Origin: Planococcus citri
Taxonomy: Eukaryota > Arthropoda > Insecta > Hemiptera > Pseudococcidae
Assembly: GCF_950023065.1 (NCBI RefSeq)
Contig: NC_088680.1
Coordinates: 19,766,559 to 19,830,558, forward strand
Length of the DNA stretch: 64,000 bases
Direction of reading: 5' to 3'
Position numbers and translations under genes: made by a program. The stretch's first letter is position 1. Each line of letters begins with the position of its first letter. The notes below the pieces were generated by a model that worked only from the letters and a program-made list of their open reading frames with translations, was not told the origin of the DNA and searched no databases. Below, in pieces: positions 1-10,283 of the stretch.

Positions 1-37
1 TATAGGTCTCGATTGCAGTTCCACCAACTCCAGAAGA

Positions 38-900
38 ATGTTTTTCATCGTCATCAGTTTAATATCAATGCTCATTTACTCATCAACCGCAGCCGAACTT
101 AATATTCATCATTCTCTTACGGTATGAATTTGAAATAATTTTCGCATTTAAGTGAACATAAACAGCTTAATTGAAATTTTTCATATTATTTTTGGCATTT
201 TTTACCATACAGGGGGATTACTACGTACAATGGAAAGAATACGGCGCTTGTCCGCTGGAGAATAGAGGAACCAATGAAATTTTTCCTGATGTTCATTTAA
301 CAAAAAAACGCCAAGGAGTAACGGAACTTGTTGGCAAAACAATATTTCTTGTACCGTTTGATGATAACATTACTGTAAGTTGCATTACTGAATACATTCC
401 TTACCTACTGAAGAAGGCACATTTTTTTGTGAAATTGATCACAGGTCAATTTGAATTTCAATATCCTTGGTTCAAATTCAAGGTGGTTACCAAATGCTTA
501 TCATCTACAGCTACCAAAAGCCTGTACATCTTTGATGAACCTTTTACGAGATGGTTGGAGAGAGTATCTGAAAAATATGGGCATTATTCCCAAATGCCCT
601 ATTCCAGAAGTATATTCGATGCGTTTATTTCACTAGTACATAATATAATTTTATCTTCGTAGTAATAGGTTATTTTATTACCTACGGTATTTGTATTTAA
701 TTAAACAGGGGGCTTATGAACTGAAAGGCTTTGACATGAATCACATGATACGAGACAGTGTATTTCCGAAGGAGTTCATTTATGGACAGTATAAAGTCAT
801 AAGCGAATATTCAAGGTTCGGGAAATTAGTCGGATGTGCGTATGTGGTGATTCAAGTGGCTCCTATCTGGCAGAAAAAAACTAAGAAAAATGATCATTAA
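38..900 (+). CDS. Secreted DUF1091-like (MD-2/CheA-CheB-type) protein, 4 exons
   Basis: Exons are 38-121, 213-374, 445-609 and 709-900. The introns (91, 70 and 99 nt) are all phase 0, start with GTATGA, GTAAGT or GTATAT and end in CAG or ACAG. The 200-residue product begins MFFIVISLISML, a signal peptide with likely cleavage after about residue 19, so the protein should be secreted. Cysteines at 41, 109, 133 and 180 lie in contexts typical of the insect DUF1091 family (KAC, PKCPIPEGAYELKGFD, VGCAYVV). N80 is an N-glycosylation sequon. Family members are small lipid-recognition-like secreted proteins, and some in Drosophila (CheA/CheB) act in gustatory pheromone sensing; a specific role here is inference. 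The start is the first ATG and is followed directly by the hydrophobic signal. The gene stands alone and its promoter lies left of the window. The gene model is firm; the family call is from motif memory. Confidence 0.8.
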
Positions 901-949
901 GTGATGGTATATTTTATTTAAAAAGAATTACTTTAAATTAAATGAAAAA

Positions 950-960
950 AATAAAATAAA
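950..960 (+). terminator. Polyadenylation signal of the DUF1091-like gene
   Basis: Two overlapping AATAAA hexamers lie about 50 nt after the stop codon at 898-900, in an A-rich 3' UTR. The short spacing suggests cleavage near 975-985. Confidence 0.6.
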
Positions 961-1235
961 GTCAAGCTTTTTTGCTAACAAAATAATAAATTTTTTAAAT
1001 GAAATTCAATTATAAAATTATATTTAATTTACATATTTTTTTATGGCGGGGAGGTATAGTTTACACAGTCCAACTTGCAAAAATCGCCACAGAAATTGAA
1101 TTCGACTTGCATTTTATTGACCCTAAACTACGAATAAGTACCTCCTTCTACAGTCCACAAAAATGCCCAAGAAATAATTTTCGGTACTAATAGAAATCTT
1201 CGATTTTTTTTTTGAAAATGTAATTATTTTAATAA

Positions 1236-2970
1236 TTTGCAAGGCACTGCTTCAAAAATTCCAAAAATGATGACCCAAAAATCCTTCACAATTTGCACAA
1301 AATAGTTCTGAGAGAAATTTTTGATTTTTTACTGAAATTTAGATCCATTTTGTTTGGTTGCATGAAACTTTCTTCAGAAAGTCCAGGAAATTAAGTATCC
1401 ATTTTGAGATCAAAGTGTTTTAAAAATGCTCAAAAAACATTTTCGTGAAAATATTCGAATTTCTTGCGAAATTGTAACCTAACTTTGATTGGTTGCGAAG
1501 CATATTTTTCAACAATTTCGAAAGTGATAAACTCAATTTTGGGCTTAAAAGTCTTCAAAAGTGCTCAAAAAAAATTCCGACTTTGATTTTCTGGCCAAAT
1601 AAAGACCTATTTTGATAAGTCGCGTGACATCTCTTTCAGAAATCCTGGAAATCATGACCCAATTTTGAGCTCAAAACTCTTAAAAAATATTCAAAAACAT
1701 GTTTGTGGAAATATTTGGTTTTCTAGTGAAATTCTAACCTATTTTGATACGTCACGAGGTACATTTTCAAATATTTAAAAAATCGTAACCCAGGCCATTT
1801 TTTAAGAAATTTTCACGTGGTGGCCAAAAGACAGTGCCATAGCCAGGGAAAGGGGCGGGGGGGGGTCATTGCCCCCACTCGCGAGTAAAAATTTGAAATA
1901 AAACATGCAAAAATGACCTTTTTTTTCGTTGTTGGGACCCATTTTTTCAAAAAATTGTCGCTCTCACTCTACTCGAGCAGTAATTTTATCAAATTCTAAT
2001 TTTGCAGAAGAGAACCAAATTGGCCCGAGCGAAGCGAGGGCAAAAGCTTCGGAAAATTCGTAGTTTGATAAATAGAACAACATCAATTTTGAAGGAAGAA
2101 TTCAATTTTTCTGATTTCAACTTTTTCTAAATTTCATTAATCGTTTTTTGGCCCGAACAAAGCGAGGACAAAACCGTTTCAAAATTTATAGTTTCAAGAG
2201 TAAAACAGCAATAATTTTAAAGTAAAAAATCAGTTTTTTTACCACAGACATTTTTAAAAGCTCAAACAAAAATGCTTTCCAATCACAGGAATGAATAATT
2301 TGAGAAACAGAAAATAACAAGTTAGCCCGAGCGAAGCGAGGCCAAAAGCTTTTGAAAAAAATAAGGATTTTGAGGATAGATTGGTGATTTTGAGTGCAAA
2401 TCAAAAATTTTCCAAGGAAAATCGAATTTACATTGGTTTTGAAATGTAAGAACTTTCGTGGCCAAAACTTGGTCACTGGGTGGCCATTTGGCCAAGCACT
2501 TATATCTTAAAAAATGTCCTGTCGTAACCTATAAGTTTGGACTCAGAATTCTTCAAAAGTGCTCAAAAAAAATTCTGCCTAAAATTTTTGATTTTCTGTC
2601 GAAATTTAGGCTCATTTGATTGATTGTATGACACTTTTTTCAGAAATCTCTGAAATTATGGCCCAATTTTGGACTCAGAATTGCTCAAAAAAAAAAAAAA
2701 ACATTTTCGTGGAAATATTCGATTTTTATGAGAAATTCTAATCTATTTTGATAGGTCACAAGGCAGTTGAAAATTCCAAAAATTGTAACCTATGTTTGGG
2801 CTCAAAATTCTTCAAAAATGCTCCAAAAAAATGCTGACTGAAATTTTTGATTTTTTGTCGAATTTTTAGGCCCATTTTGATTGGTTGTATGACATTTTTA
2901 TTCAGGAATTCCCTGAAAGGTCGCGAGGAACATTTTAAAAATTTTCAAAAATCATGACTCAATCTTGTGC
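1236..2970 (+). repeat. Diverged ~262-bp tandem repeat, about 3.8 copies, split by a MITE
   Basis: Phrases such as 'attttgattggttgcatgaca' and 'gctcaaaaacattttcgtgg' recur in order. The landmark 'ggttg(c/t)atgaca' lies near 1357, 1617, 2622 and 2883. Removing the 739 bp added by the inserted MITE and its duplication gives a steady period of 260-266 bp. Copies are perhaps 75-85% alike by eye. The array is non-coding. A reverse-orientation fragment of the family lies at 13680-14055. Confidence 0.75.
1791..2521. mobile_element. hAT-type MITE (731 bp) with 8-bp TSD
   Basis: The element interrupts the 262-bp array. Both flanks carry the same 8 bp, TCGTAACC (1783-1790 and 2522-2529). The left end starts CAGGCCATTTTTTAAGA and the right end, read in reverse complement, CAGGACATTTTTTAAGA: 16 of 17 match. 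An 8-bp duplication plus a terminal CAG fits the hAT superfamily. There is no transposase reading frame, so it is non-autonomous. Inside are three copies of a GC-rich motif, GCCCGAGCGAAGCGAGG or close variants, at 2023, 2151 and 2325, each followed by an A/T-rich tail. Confidence 0.88.
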
Positions 2971-3939
2971 TCAATGTTCGGAGGGGGGATGCTTTGAAGC
3001 TTGCTTCAACTACATCCCTTCCAAAAAAAAAAAAAAAAAATGCTCCCATTTCCTTATTGCGCAACTAGCAATTTTTCCACGGAGTGTTACACAAATTATG
3101 ATTTACCTATTTCAAAAAAAAAAAAAAAATTGTTGGATTTTTTTTTATAATTTTGGTTTCTTTAATATTTGAGCTGATGATACGATGAACGAATACGAGC
3201 ATCATGCATCATATTCAAAAAAATTTGATTGATTAATGCTGAAATTATAGCAGCGACTAATTCTCAAGATTGAAAAAGAAAAAAATAATACAAAGTAAAC
3301 ATTTTTTAATAAATGTGGCTTGAATGTAAACTTTTGCCACATAATATGTACTCGAAACTTTCCAAGAAACGAAGCAATAGGTACAGGAAAATCATAAAAA
3401 AATAGTCACTGGTAAAATATTTACATTTTTTTACGAGCGTGAGCAATGTGAGCATCCATTTTTTGTTTTCTTCAATTTTGAATTATTTTTCAGATTAAAA
3501 AAACAAAAAAAAACATGTTGTTCCCTGTTCCTGTTCCTAAAATCTCTGGTTGCTGCAAAATAAATGATTCCGGTGCATAGAGAATGCCGAGGTTCGATTT
3601 GAAGGGGCAGATTTGTTCCAGTATTATGAGAGTAAGCATTATGCTTATAATAAAAATTAATGTTATGGATTTTTTTTAAAAATATAAATCTAAATTATTT
3701 TGAGAAGAAAAATTCAGAAGGCAGTTGACATAGTTAAAAAGCGCCATACTGACATAGGTGAACTTGGTAATAACTCCTTGCATACCTATTTAGAATTTTA
3801 TTCACTTTCTCTAAGGGAAGAAAGTGAAGGTTGTTGTTAGTTGCCTGGACTAGCTCATTCAGAGGCTGTTACGTAGTATGGAGATTAACTATGATCAATC
3901 ATTATGTAGTGAGGAAAGAACTTATTCAGACTCTCAGTA
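2971..3939. other. Non-coding AT-rich stretch
   Basis: Nothing recognisable apart from A-runs near 3023-3040 and 3115-3129. No coding frame, TIR pair or tandem repeat was seen. Confidence 0.5.
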
Positions 3940-4320
3940 CAAATTAAAAACATTTTATTGATGGGTAATTTACATAGAAAAATACATGATCCTCATACAA
4001 ACATCAATATTTCCCTATGAGCCCCCTCAAGGAAGAGTATATACATTTTCACGTCATGTTACAATAAATTAAACACTTGTTGTAATCGTATCCATAAATA
4101 TCAAAATATAGCTACGATTAGAAAAGATACATTTACATTAATCGAAAGAAACAAGATGTAATTTTGTCTACACTCCATTGCCATGAAATAAATAGATAAA
4201 TTAGAATAACCCAAAATCCCTCAAGATTACAAATTATTCTATCACCACTGGCGAGTAGCTGTAGTTAAAGTCGCCAGCTGAAGTAAGTTAATTCGAACTT
4301 ACTCACCAAAACTGTACACG
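3940..4320 (-). other. Possible 3' end of a minus-strand gene
   Basis: On the minus strand there is a strong donor-like TTTTG|GTGAGTAAG at about 4306, a CTTCAG acceptor-like site at 4278, a short frame ending at a stop near 4240, and AATAAA at 3954-3959. Together they resemble a terminal exon and 3' UTR. Donor and acceptor are only 29 nt apart, too short for a normal insect intron, so they cannot simply be paired. I do not recognise the encoded peptide. Confidence 0.25.
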
Positions 4321-4324
4321 TTTG

Positions 4325-4561
4325 TCATCGCTTGTCTGGGCCTGTCCAATACTGTAGGCAATGATGACACTTAACTAAACGAGGTATCACTTTGACTTGG
4401 CTTGATTTGCTCATTACCGGCACAATGGCAAACCACCCAAAAAGGTACACATTATTAATTGGGGTGCAGATCAACGGACTGAAGATCGCGGAAATCACAG
4501 TAGTATTAGCCATCAAGGGATGGGAAAAAGCAAAAACCTTCGAACGCGAACTCGTTCTCAT
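4325..4561 (-). CDS. Uncharacterised hydrophobic ORF or exon candidate
   Basis: This 78-residue frame has a strongly hydrophobic middle (around SPLICTPINNVYLFGWFAIV) that could be a membrane segment, then a CHHC motif. An acceptor-like CTTCAG lies inside it, before the SPLIC segment. I do not recognise the family. It could be an exon of the same putative minus-strand gene as 3940-4320 and 5854-6108, since the phase after the donor near 5859 is compatible with this frame, but chance explains a one-in-three phase match. Confidence 0.2.
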   Translation of the reverse strand: MRTSSRSKVFAFSHPLMANTTVISAIFSPLICTPINNVYLFGWFAIVPVMSKSSQVKVIPRLVKCHHCLQYWTGPDKR

Positions 4562-5194
4562 AGTTTTATTCCTTCATCCCATGATAAGAATTTCTATGAT
4601 ATTAAAGTAAAAACGCGTAACACTTATTTTCGAGACGAGGAACCGAGATTGTGCACTATCCGATGCCTATTCTCATATTGAACTTCTTTGAATCTCAGTA
4701 TATGTAAGAAACAGGGTATTTTTGGTCCCTCCCCCGAGATAATATGGTCAAAAAGAGGTGTGGAAAAGGCTTAAGGCGCTAATTATCAAAGAAATGCCGC
4801 TATCTGTCAATAAGCGAGCATTCTTACTAATAAATTTGTTTAATTAATCGCCTTGTTTTCCTATCTCGGGGTGTAAAATGTCATCGCGGCTGTCAACCCT
4901 GTAATTGATATAGTCTTTACTTCGTAAAGGGGATCCAGCCGTTCGTGACGTCAAATGTACAAATACACTGGTATTTGTACATTTCTTTCTATTTAAAAGA
5001 TACCTACACGTTTCCGATACCTATCGGTATAAGGGGTAGCTAAAATAAGCATCCCTTTAAGTGGTCCTTAATAGAATGACCACTTATAACGATGCGGGCC
5101 ACCTACACTATGTCACAGTTTCACAGAATATGGGAACTGAAATTTATTGTAAACAAAAAATCAATGTTTAATTTATTTCTAAATTTATTTAGAT
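4562..5194. other. Non-coding interval left of the GC-rich MITE
   Basis: No coding signal. It contains the perfect hairpin at 4953-4984. The last 8 bp (5187-5194) are the left target duplication of the MITE that follows. Confidence 0.5.
4953..4984. repeat. Perfect 14-bp inverted repeat (hairpin, 4-nt loop)
   Basis: Arms AAATGTACAAATAC and GTATTTGTACATTT surround the loop ACTG with no mismatch. The arms are too short for a typical microRNA precursor. A palindromic protein-binding site or a mutational palindrome are the simplest readings. Confidence 0.7.
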
Positions 5195-5681
5195 TAGAGC
5201 CCTGCGCCGACAGCGAAATGATCGACGGCGGCTACAGTACGCGCAGCACTGTGGCTGGCGGCGGAGCCGATTCCAGCCGAAGGTCTTGGCGGCTGCCAAA
5301 ATTTTGCTCGGCGGCGGCTCAGCCGGCTACAAAGTTGAAATTTTGGGGTAATTTTTTGTAAATTTTAAAATTACCCCAAAATAAAAATTGGAAAGCAAAA
5401 TCAAATTCAACTTCTCAAATGAAAATACCAATTTTTTCCGAGCTGAAAAGATTGGCTGTTTTTAATGACGAAAAGTTTTGATTTTTGTTTTTGAAAAAGT
5501 TAAAATATTCGAAAAATCCTCCTGAAATTTGCTGATTGAGTGAGTTGAGCCGGCTCAGTTGAGCAGATTACTCGGCGGCGGCTGCGGCGGCTGAAGTAAT
5601 TTTTGAAACGGCGGCGGCGGCTTGAAAAATGTTTGAAAAATCGGTGGCGGCGGCGGCGCGGCGCGGCGGCGCAGGGCTCTA
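5195..5681. mobile_element. GC-rich hAT-type MITE (487 bp) with 8-bp TSD
   Basis: Perfect 15-bp terminal inverted repeats start TAGAGCCCTGCGCCG (5195-5209; mirrored at 5667-5681). The flanking 8-bp duplications ATTTAGAT (5187-5194 and 5682-5689) are identical, the hAT signature. Both subterminal regions are dense in GGCGGC triplets, in sharp contrast to the AT-rich surroundings and to the element's own AT-rich centre. No transposase frame. Identical TIRs and TSDs suggest a fairly recent insertion. Confidence 0.9.
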
Positions 5682-5853
5682 ATTTAGATCGACTCAATGA
5701 TTCATACATATGCGATTTAATTTACTATTTCATATAAAATGTCAACCGAAACATCAAATCTCAATTCGTTCAAAATTCATTTCACACTCCAAACACCCTC
5801 GGGAAAGTTATCCCATATCTAAAATACTCGAATGAATACATCCTAAAATGAAA

Positions 5854-6108
5854 TTACCTACACTGGCCAGCATCCAAATGATCATTCTTCAATACCATGC
5901 CACCAACGGCCGGGAAAGGATCACGCAGGAGATACATGATATAATATCGTTTTATATGCATTATAATAACAAAAGGTAGCATATGGAGAGGAGACTCGCA
6001 AAGTAGGTAACAAAGTTGGCGAATACGTTTGCATATAAACGAGACCGCAAATGACCATTGGATATGGTCGAACCATTCGAACCTATCACGTTTCCAAATC
6101 AACGGCAT
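5854..6108 (-). CDS. Uncharacterised ORF or exon candidate with a donor-like end
   Basis: The frame gives 84 residues with a hydrophobic stretch (around LHMLPFVIIMH) and a C-terminal part, RDPFPAVGGMVLKNDHLDAG, whose mixed codon use looks more protein-like than the surroundings. It ends at a possible donor, TGTAG|GTAATT, near 5859. I recognise no family. It may be one exon of a minus-strand gene whose intron would carry the GC-rich MITE, or it may be chance. Confidence 0.2.
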   Translation of the reverse strand: MPLIWKRDRFEWFDHIQWSFAVSFICKRIRQLCYLLCESPLHMLPFVIIMHIKRYYIMYLLRDPFPAVGGMVLKNDHLDAGQCR

Positions 6109-7535
6109 GAAAAATTACCACTTTCGCCATCTATCACTAAATTTGAAAACTCGATAACGGCTATATTCTACGGGGAATTGCACGTATTGTAGCATAGGTA
6201 CTCGTACCGTGCCGGCAAAAGCTTGACACAGTTAAATTTCTCAGCGGTGGTGACAATTGCTTGGAAAATATTAAAAATTTGTTTTATAAAGGTACTCGAC
6301 TCGTATCTATACATACCGCTAACTGCGAGCTCTGGAGAAATGTCGCCCTTGACATAGATTTTGCCACTTTGTTAATTACTCCTATCGATATATACCTACG
6401 ACAAACCAATTCAACTGTCGTTTTATCCACATCTATCAAAGTGACTAGGTTAATAAGTTAATTGTCGTTGATGTACTCGTACTTTATCTATTGTTTTAAA
6501 ATAATGTCGATTTATCGATAAGCTATACCTAGAAAATAAGGTACAAAGTAATGTGCATGAAGAGTGTTTTAATGTAGAAAATATCCAAGTGGAGGTTTTG
6601 TGAATTTTACATAGTAATCGAGAAAGTGTAATTTGATGAGTAAGATAACCAAAACCTGGGTTAGGTACTGTTTTAAGGTAGATGTAGTTGTCTGCAAATG
6701 AAAGTGCTAATTTCTTTTTATGACAATGTAAAGCGAAATGGAGATTTAATTTATATTGGGAAATTGTTACTTATGATTAAGCATTTCAATATTGTTGTTC
6801 AATAAAAAAGTTTCTGTTTTTTTTTTTTTTTAATCGAACACTTGAATAGTTGAATTTATATCCTACAATATTAATCAATTCGTTGACAACTTCATCTAAG
6901 ACACTTAAAAAAAAAAAAAAAAAAAAAAAATTAATTACAAAATGTGTTTTGCTAAAAGAGAAAATTAAAAAAAAAGCTAAAAAATTAAAATTGTAAATTT
7001 GAATAAAAGTAAAACCTACCTCAAGTTCTTAATCCGATCGTAGGAGGAAGTTTTAGCCATGCTATTATGGTTGCTTATACGTAAGTTACATATTTACTCC
7101 CCACGATATCAAATCGTTGCTATTATAAATCGAAAAATTACCATTGACACGGTTATCATTATTCTTTAATATTTTCGAGTTTTTCTCCATGGGACACTAT
7201 TGATGTATTGATATAGATATAGGTACAGTATCTCTAAACCTATAGGTACTCAGTACAGTTACTCATGCACACACTAATTCCAATTTATAGCAGCGATATG
7301 ATGAAAGATGAAATTACCTCAGCTATGCTAGGGTAGGTTGCTCTTGCTACATTCTTTTACACTCGTTTAATATCGTCGAACGTTTTATTATCGATTGAAA
7401 GAATTCAAAATTATTCTACAGTATGTGATTGTTTTAGACTAACGTGTAGGTACTTAATGTACGATGATTAATAACACGTTTCGTTATAATTCAACGATTG
7501 GCACTTGTAAACAAAACAACATTGAACACTTGGAA
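6109..7535. other. Non-coding AT-rich interval
   Basis: No convincing exon, element or tandem array. It contains a run of about two dozen A's near 6908-6930. Confidence 0.5.
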
Positions 7536-7537
7536 GT

Positions 7538-7576
7538 CTTCCATTTCCCTTTTTCTCTTCATCTGTAGGTAAGTAT
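7538..7576 (+). promoter_or_regulatory. Candidate recursive splice (ratchet) site
   Basis: A pyrimidine-rich tract (tcttccatttccctttttct, then cttcatctgtag) is followed immediately by GTAAGTATT, with the junction at 7568|7569. An acceptor directly abutting a donor is the layout of zero-length recursive splice sites known from long Drosophila introns. TAGGTAAGTA-like strings are common here through TAGGTA microsatellite motifs, so the donor half alone is weak evidence. The long pyrimidine tract is the informative part. Confidence 0.4.
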
Positions 7577-8754
7577 TTAAAATTGAAAAAAGAAAACATT
7601 TTATAAATTTAATTCAATTTATACTCGCGATACGATGCACAATAATTTTGTACGATTATAAAAATATACTAAACACATGTTCCAAGTACACAACGTTATA
7701 ATTACTTATCAAGTACTGAAGTACCTATACCACTATGGAAAAATGCTACGTACACCGACAATAATATGCAAATTATCTATTTAAGCTTACTGCACCAACG
7801 TTTATTATCAAATCTGTTGCATTTTAACGATGTTTACATTTGCTATATCTAACTAATACCTACGCAGAGATTTATGTATCATCTATATGATCTGGTTTCT
7901 TTGTTCATTTTGTACTGAAAATTTCAAAGCAGCAGTAACATTGCTGCGGTTACTATGTACCTCCACTTACCTGTTTTGACTCTTCACCCACAATAAACAT
8001 AAAGCGAATAATGTGTCTTTGCTGTATTTTGCTCGCAGAAATCCCTTTTCTTCTTTCTTCCATCATCTGCACGTGTAATCGCTTGTTCTATACATTTTTT
8101 TTTTTTTAAGATGATATCACGAGAGGAGGAGAATTAAAACAGTATTCAGGTTTTGTTATTAATTAATAATTAGATTAAGTTAAGATTAAGTATATCATAC
8201 CAGTGCATCTCGGTGCATCTATGTACAAGAAGAATACCTAAGTAGCAAGTACCGTATGGCGTATCTGAATACTTCGGTTTGTGCTTGTTGATATCATGGA
8301 AAGAATGATGTAGGTAGTATAATTGAAGCATGTGCATATATCTAGAAGTGGTCGCTATCATTTGGGTCAAGTTACACATGAGCAGGTGCAGAAGGAAATT
8401 CGTCAACTGGAAAAATTATTGAGTTGACTATCTAATTCTTGAAATACGAAGATAAAATGAGAATTTAATAGGTATAGTTAAGCTTTCGAATAAGTTGGAA
8501 AGGTAAGGAATACGTAATCACGAGCATTTTTAAATTTTAGACAAATATCAAGTATAATATGAACGTACATATTATTTCAAATTCAGTTCAACAATTAGAT
8601 ACTTAATTAACACGCAATATTTTTTCAGCTTCAATGAAAGCATCTGTAGGATCGAAAAGAATCACGTTTCTGGAATTTAAAATACAAATACAATGTAGAA
8701 AGTGTTCAAACCATTATATTAAATTTAAAAAAAAAAAAAAAAAAAAAAATGGAC
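7577..8754. other. Non-coding interval
   Basis: No gene or element recognised. A poly-A run of about 20 lies near 8729-8748. Confidence 0.5.
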
Positions 8755-9470
8755 TTTAACTGAAGTATACAAAATTTTGAGAAAATTTGTTGCAAAAACT
8801 GAAGTTTTTGAATTTTTTTTAAACAGAATTTTCAACTTGTGAAAAAATACACTTTTCAACATCATCACCTCGGATTTTCTATTCATTGGCTCTAATTGAT
8901 TCAGAACGTCGAACTTACGACAGGGTCAATTTTTCAGCTACTGAAGTTCGAAGTGGATTACAACGCCTTCTGGAGTAATTTGAAATTGCTGGGGAAAAGT
9001 CAAATTTTTCTTGAGGCTCCGGATCAGTTCGAGCAAATGGCGACAATCGATTTGAGTGGTCGGTTTTAGGGGATAAACGAAATTTTGAGTATAATTTATT
9101 GCAAAAATTGACGATTTTGAAATTTTCTTCAAATTTGAGGGTTTTTTTACTACAGCTAGGTACATACCTAATTGTAAAAAAAATCACTTTTCAACTTCTA
9201 ACCTCGTATTTTCGATTCATCGGTTTTAATCGATTCGTAATGAGAGTTTCAAATGTTAATAACAGTATTTTTTTTTCAAAAATTCGTAAAATCAACTTTG
9301 GTAGGTACCGATGAAAATTTGGTTCTGAGATCTGGATGACATGCTCTTTCAGTGAGCCAAATTTCAGCTCAATTAGAGTTGACGAGTCGTAATAATTCTT
9401 TTGTGAGGAAAATAATATTTTGCAGGAAAAAAACACGATTATTTGATATTTTTTCAAATGCACATGATAT
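8755..9470. repeat. Degenerate ~312-bp tandem duplication
   Basis: Two blocks share an ordered set of phrases: 'ttttgag...aatttattgcaaaaa', 'cacttttcaac' and 'cctcg.attttc.attcat.gg.t.taat.gattc'. They start near 8773 and 9084. The copies are strongly diverged and broken by indels. The short frames here lie on both strands and have no family resemblance. Confidence 0.45.
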
Positions 9471-9794
9471 TATAGTTGACTTTAACTTTTGGGTGATGCA
9501 TGAGAGTGTAATTTTCACCTAAAGTAGATTTTAAGATTAAGAAGTTGTGATCCTTTCTGAACGGTTTTTAGTTCTCGGCTTACAAAAATGCTTTGAGGTT
9601 ATTACCGAATTACAGTCTCATTTTTTAAAATACTTTATCGTGTGCTTCTGCTTATCAAGTTATTTTTCAATTTAATTCACTTAAATACGAACTACATACG
9701 AGTCTACGGAGCATTACGAATACAACTTGTACCTATGTGATTGTTGTTTCATGTTTAAACAATTGCTTATTCATTTGTCATTTCAATAAAGTCA

Positions 9795-10271
9795 TCAATA
9801 TTCGATTACGACCATATCGGATAAATGATTTTCATAGATAAATGAGGTGTTCTGTTCAGTTGCTCCTTGAAATGCTTGTTTATTGGCCGAAATTAAATGA
9901 CGAAGAATTAGGTAAGTATAAATGAAAATGGACAATAAGGTTGAATTGAAAATGAAGAAATAAAAACAAATATTGTAGGTAAGTAGTAAAGTATTATTCT
10001 TACATTTCTTAGTAAAGTTTTGGTAAGGTATTGTCACAGGAAAAATCACGTCAATACTTCTATACAGGCCTACTTCTTGGAACTTTTTGCATATTACACC
10101 ACTATTATAAGTAGCTAATTTCTGGACTAATGTTTTTCGTAAACATGAATTACATAATCTTACAAATTTATATAGGTAATTAGGTATCTTTATTCTCAGC
10201 GTAGATAATATGTATCTATTGATCATTATTTTAGCATTTTCAGTTCCAGCACAGGTTTTATCATGACTCAT
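9795..10271 (-). CDS. Uncharacterised membrane-like ORF (158 aa)
   Basis: An open frame from an ATG at 10271 to a stop at 9795. The N-terminal two thirds are mixed; a hydrophobic segment around LLLTYNICFYFFIF and LLSIFIYTYLIL could form one or two membrane helices, followed by a polar tail ending MVVIEY. The hydrophobic pattern loosely recalls an exon of an insect chemoreceptor, but no diagnostic motif is present. At this base composition a frame this long is uncommon by chance but not rare enough to prove a gene. No signal peptide or flanking genes support it. Confidence 0.2.
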   Translation of the reverse strand: MSHDKTCAGTENAKIMINRYILSTLRIKIPNYLYKFVRLCNSCLRKTLVQKLATYNSGVICKKFQEVGLYRSIDVIFPVTIPYQNFTKKCKNNTLLLTYNICFYFFIFNSTLLSIFIYTYLILRHLISANKQAFQGATEQNTSFIYENHLSDMVVIEY

Positions 10272-10283
10272 ATTTTCACTCAA

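Noticed and set aside
4278..4306. A perfect-looking 29-nt intron (GTGAGTAAG ... CTTCAG) on the minus strand
   Set aside because: It would join two open frames, but 29 nt is below any known insect spliceosomal intron size; only the separate sites were noted.
9905..9990. TTAG|GTAAGTAT and TGTAG|GTAAGTAG as ratchet sites
   Set aside because: No pyrimidine tract precedes them; they come from the common TAGGTA motif.
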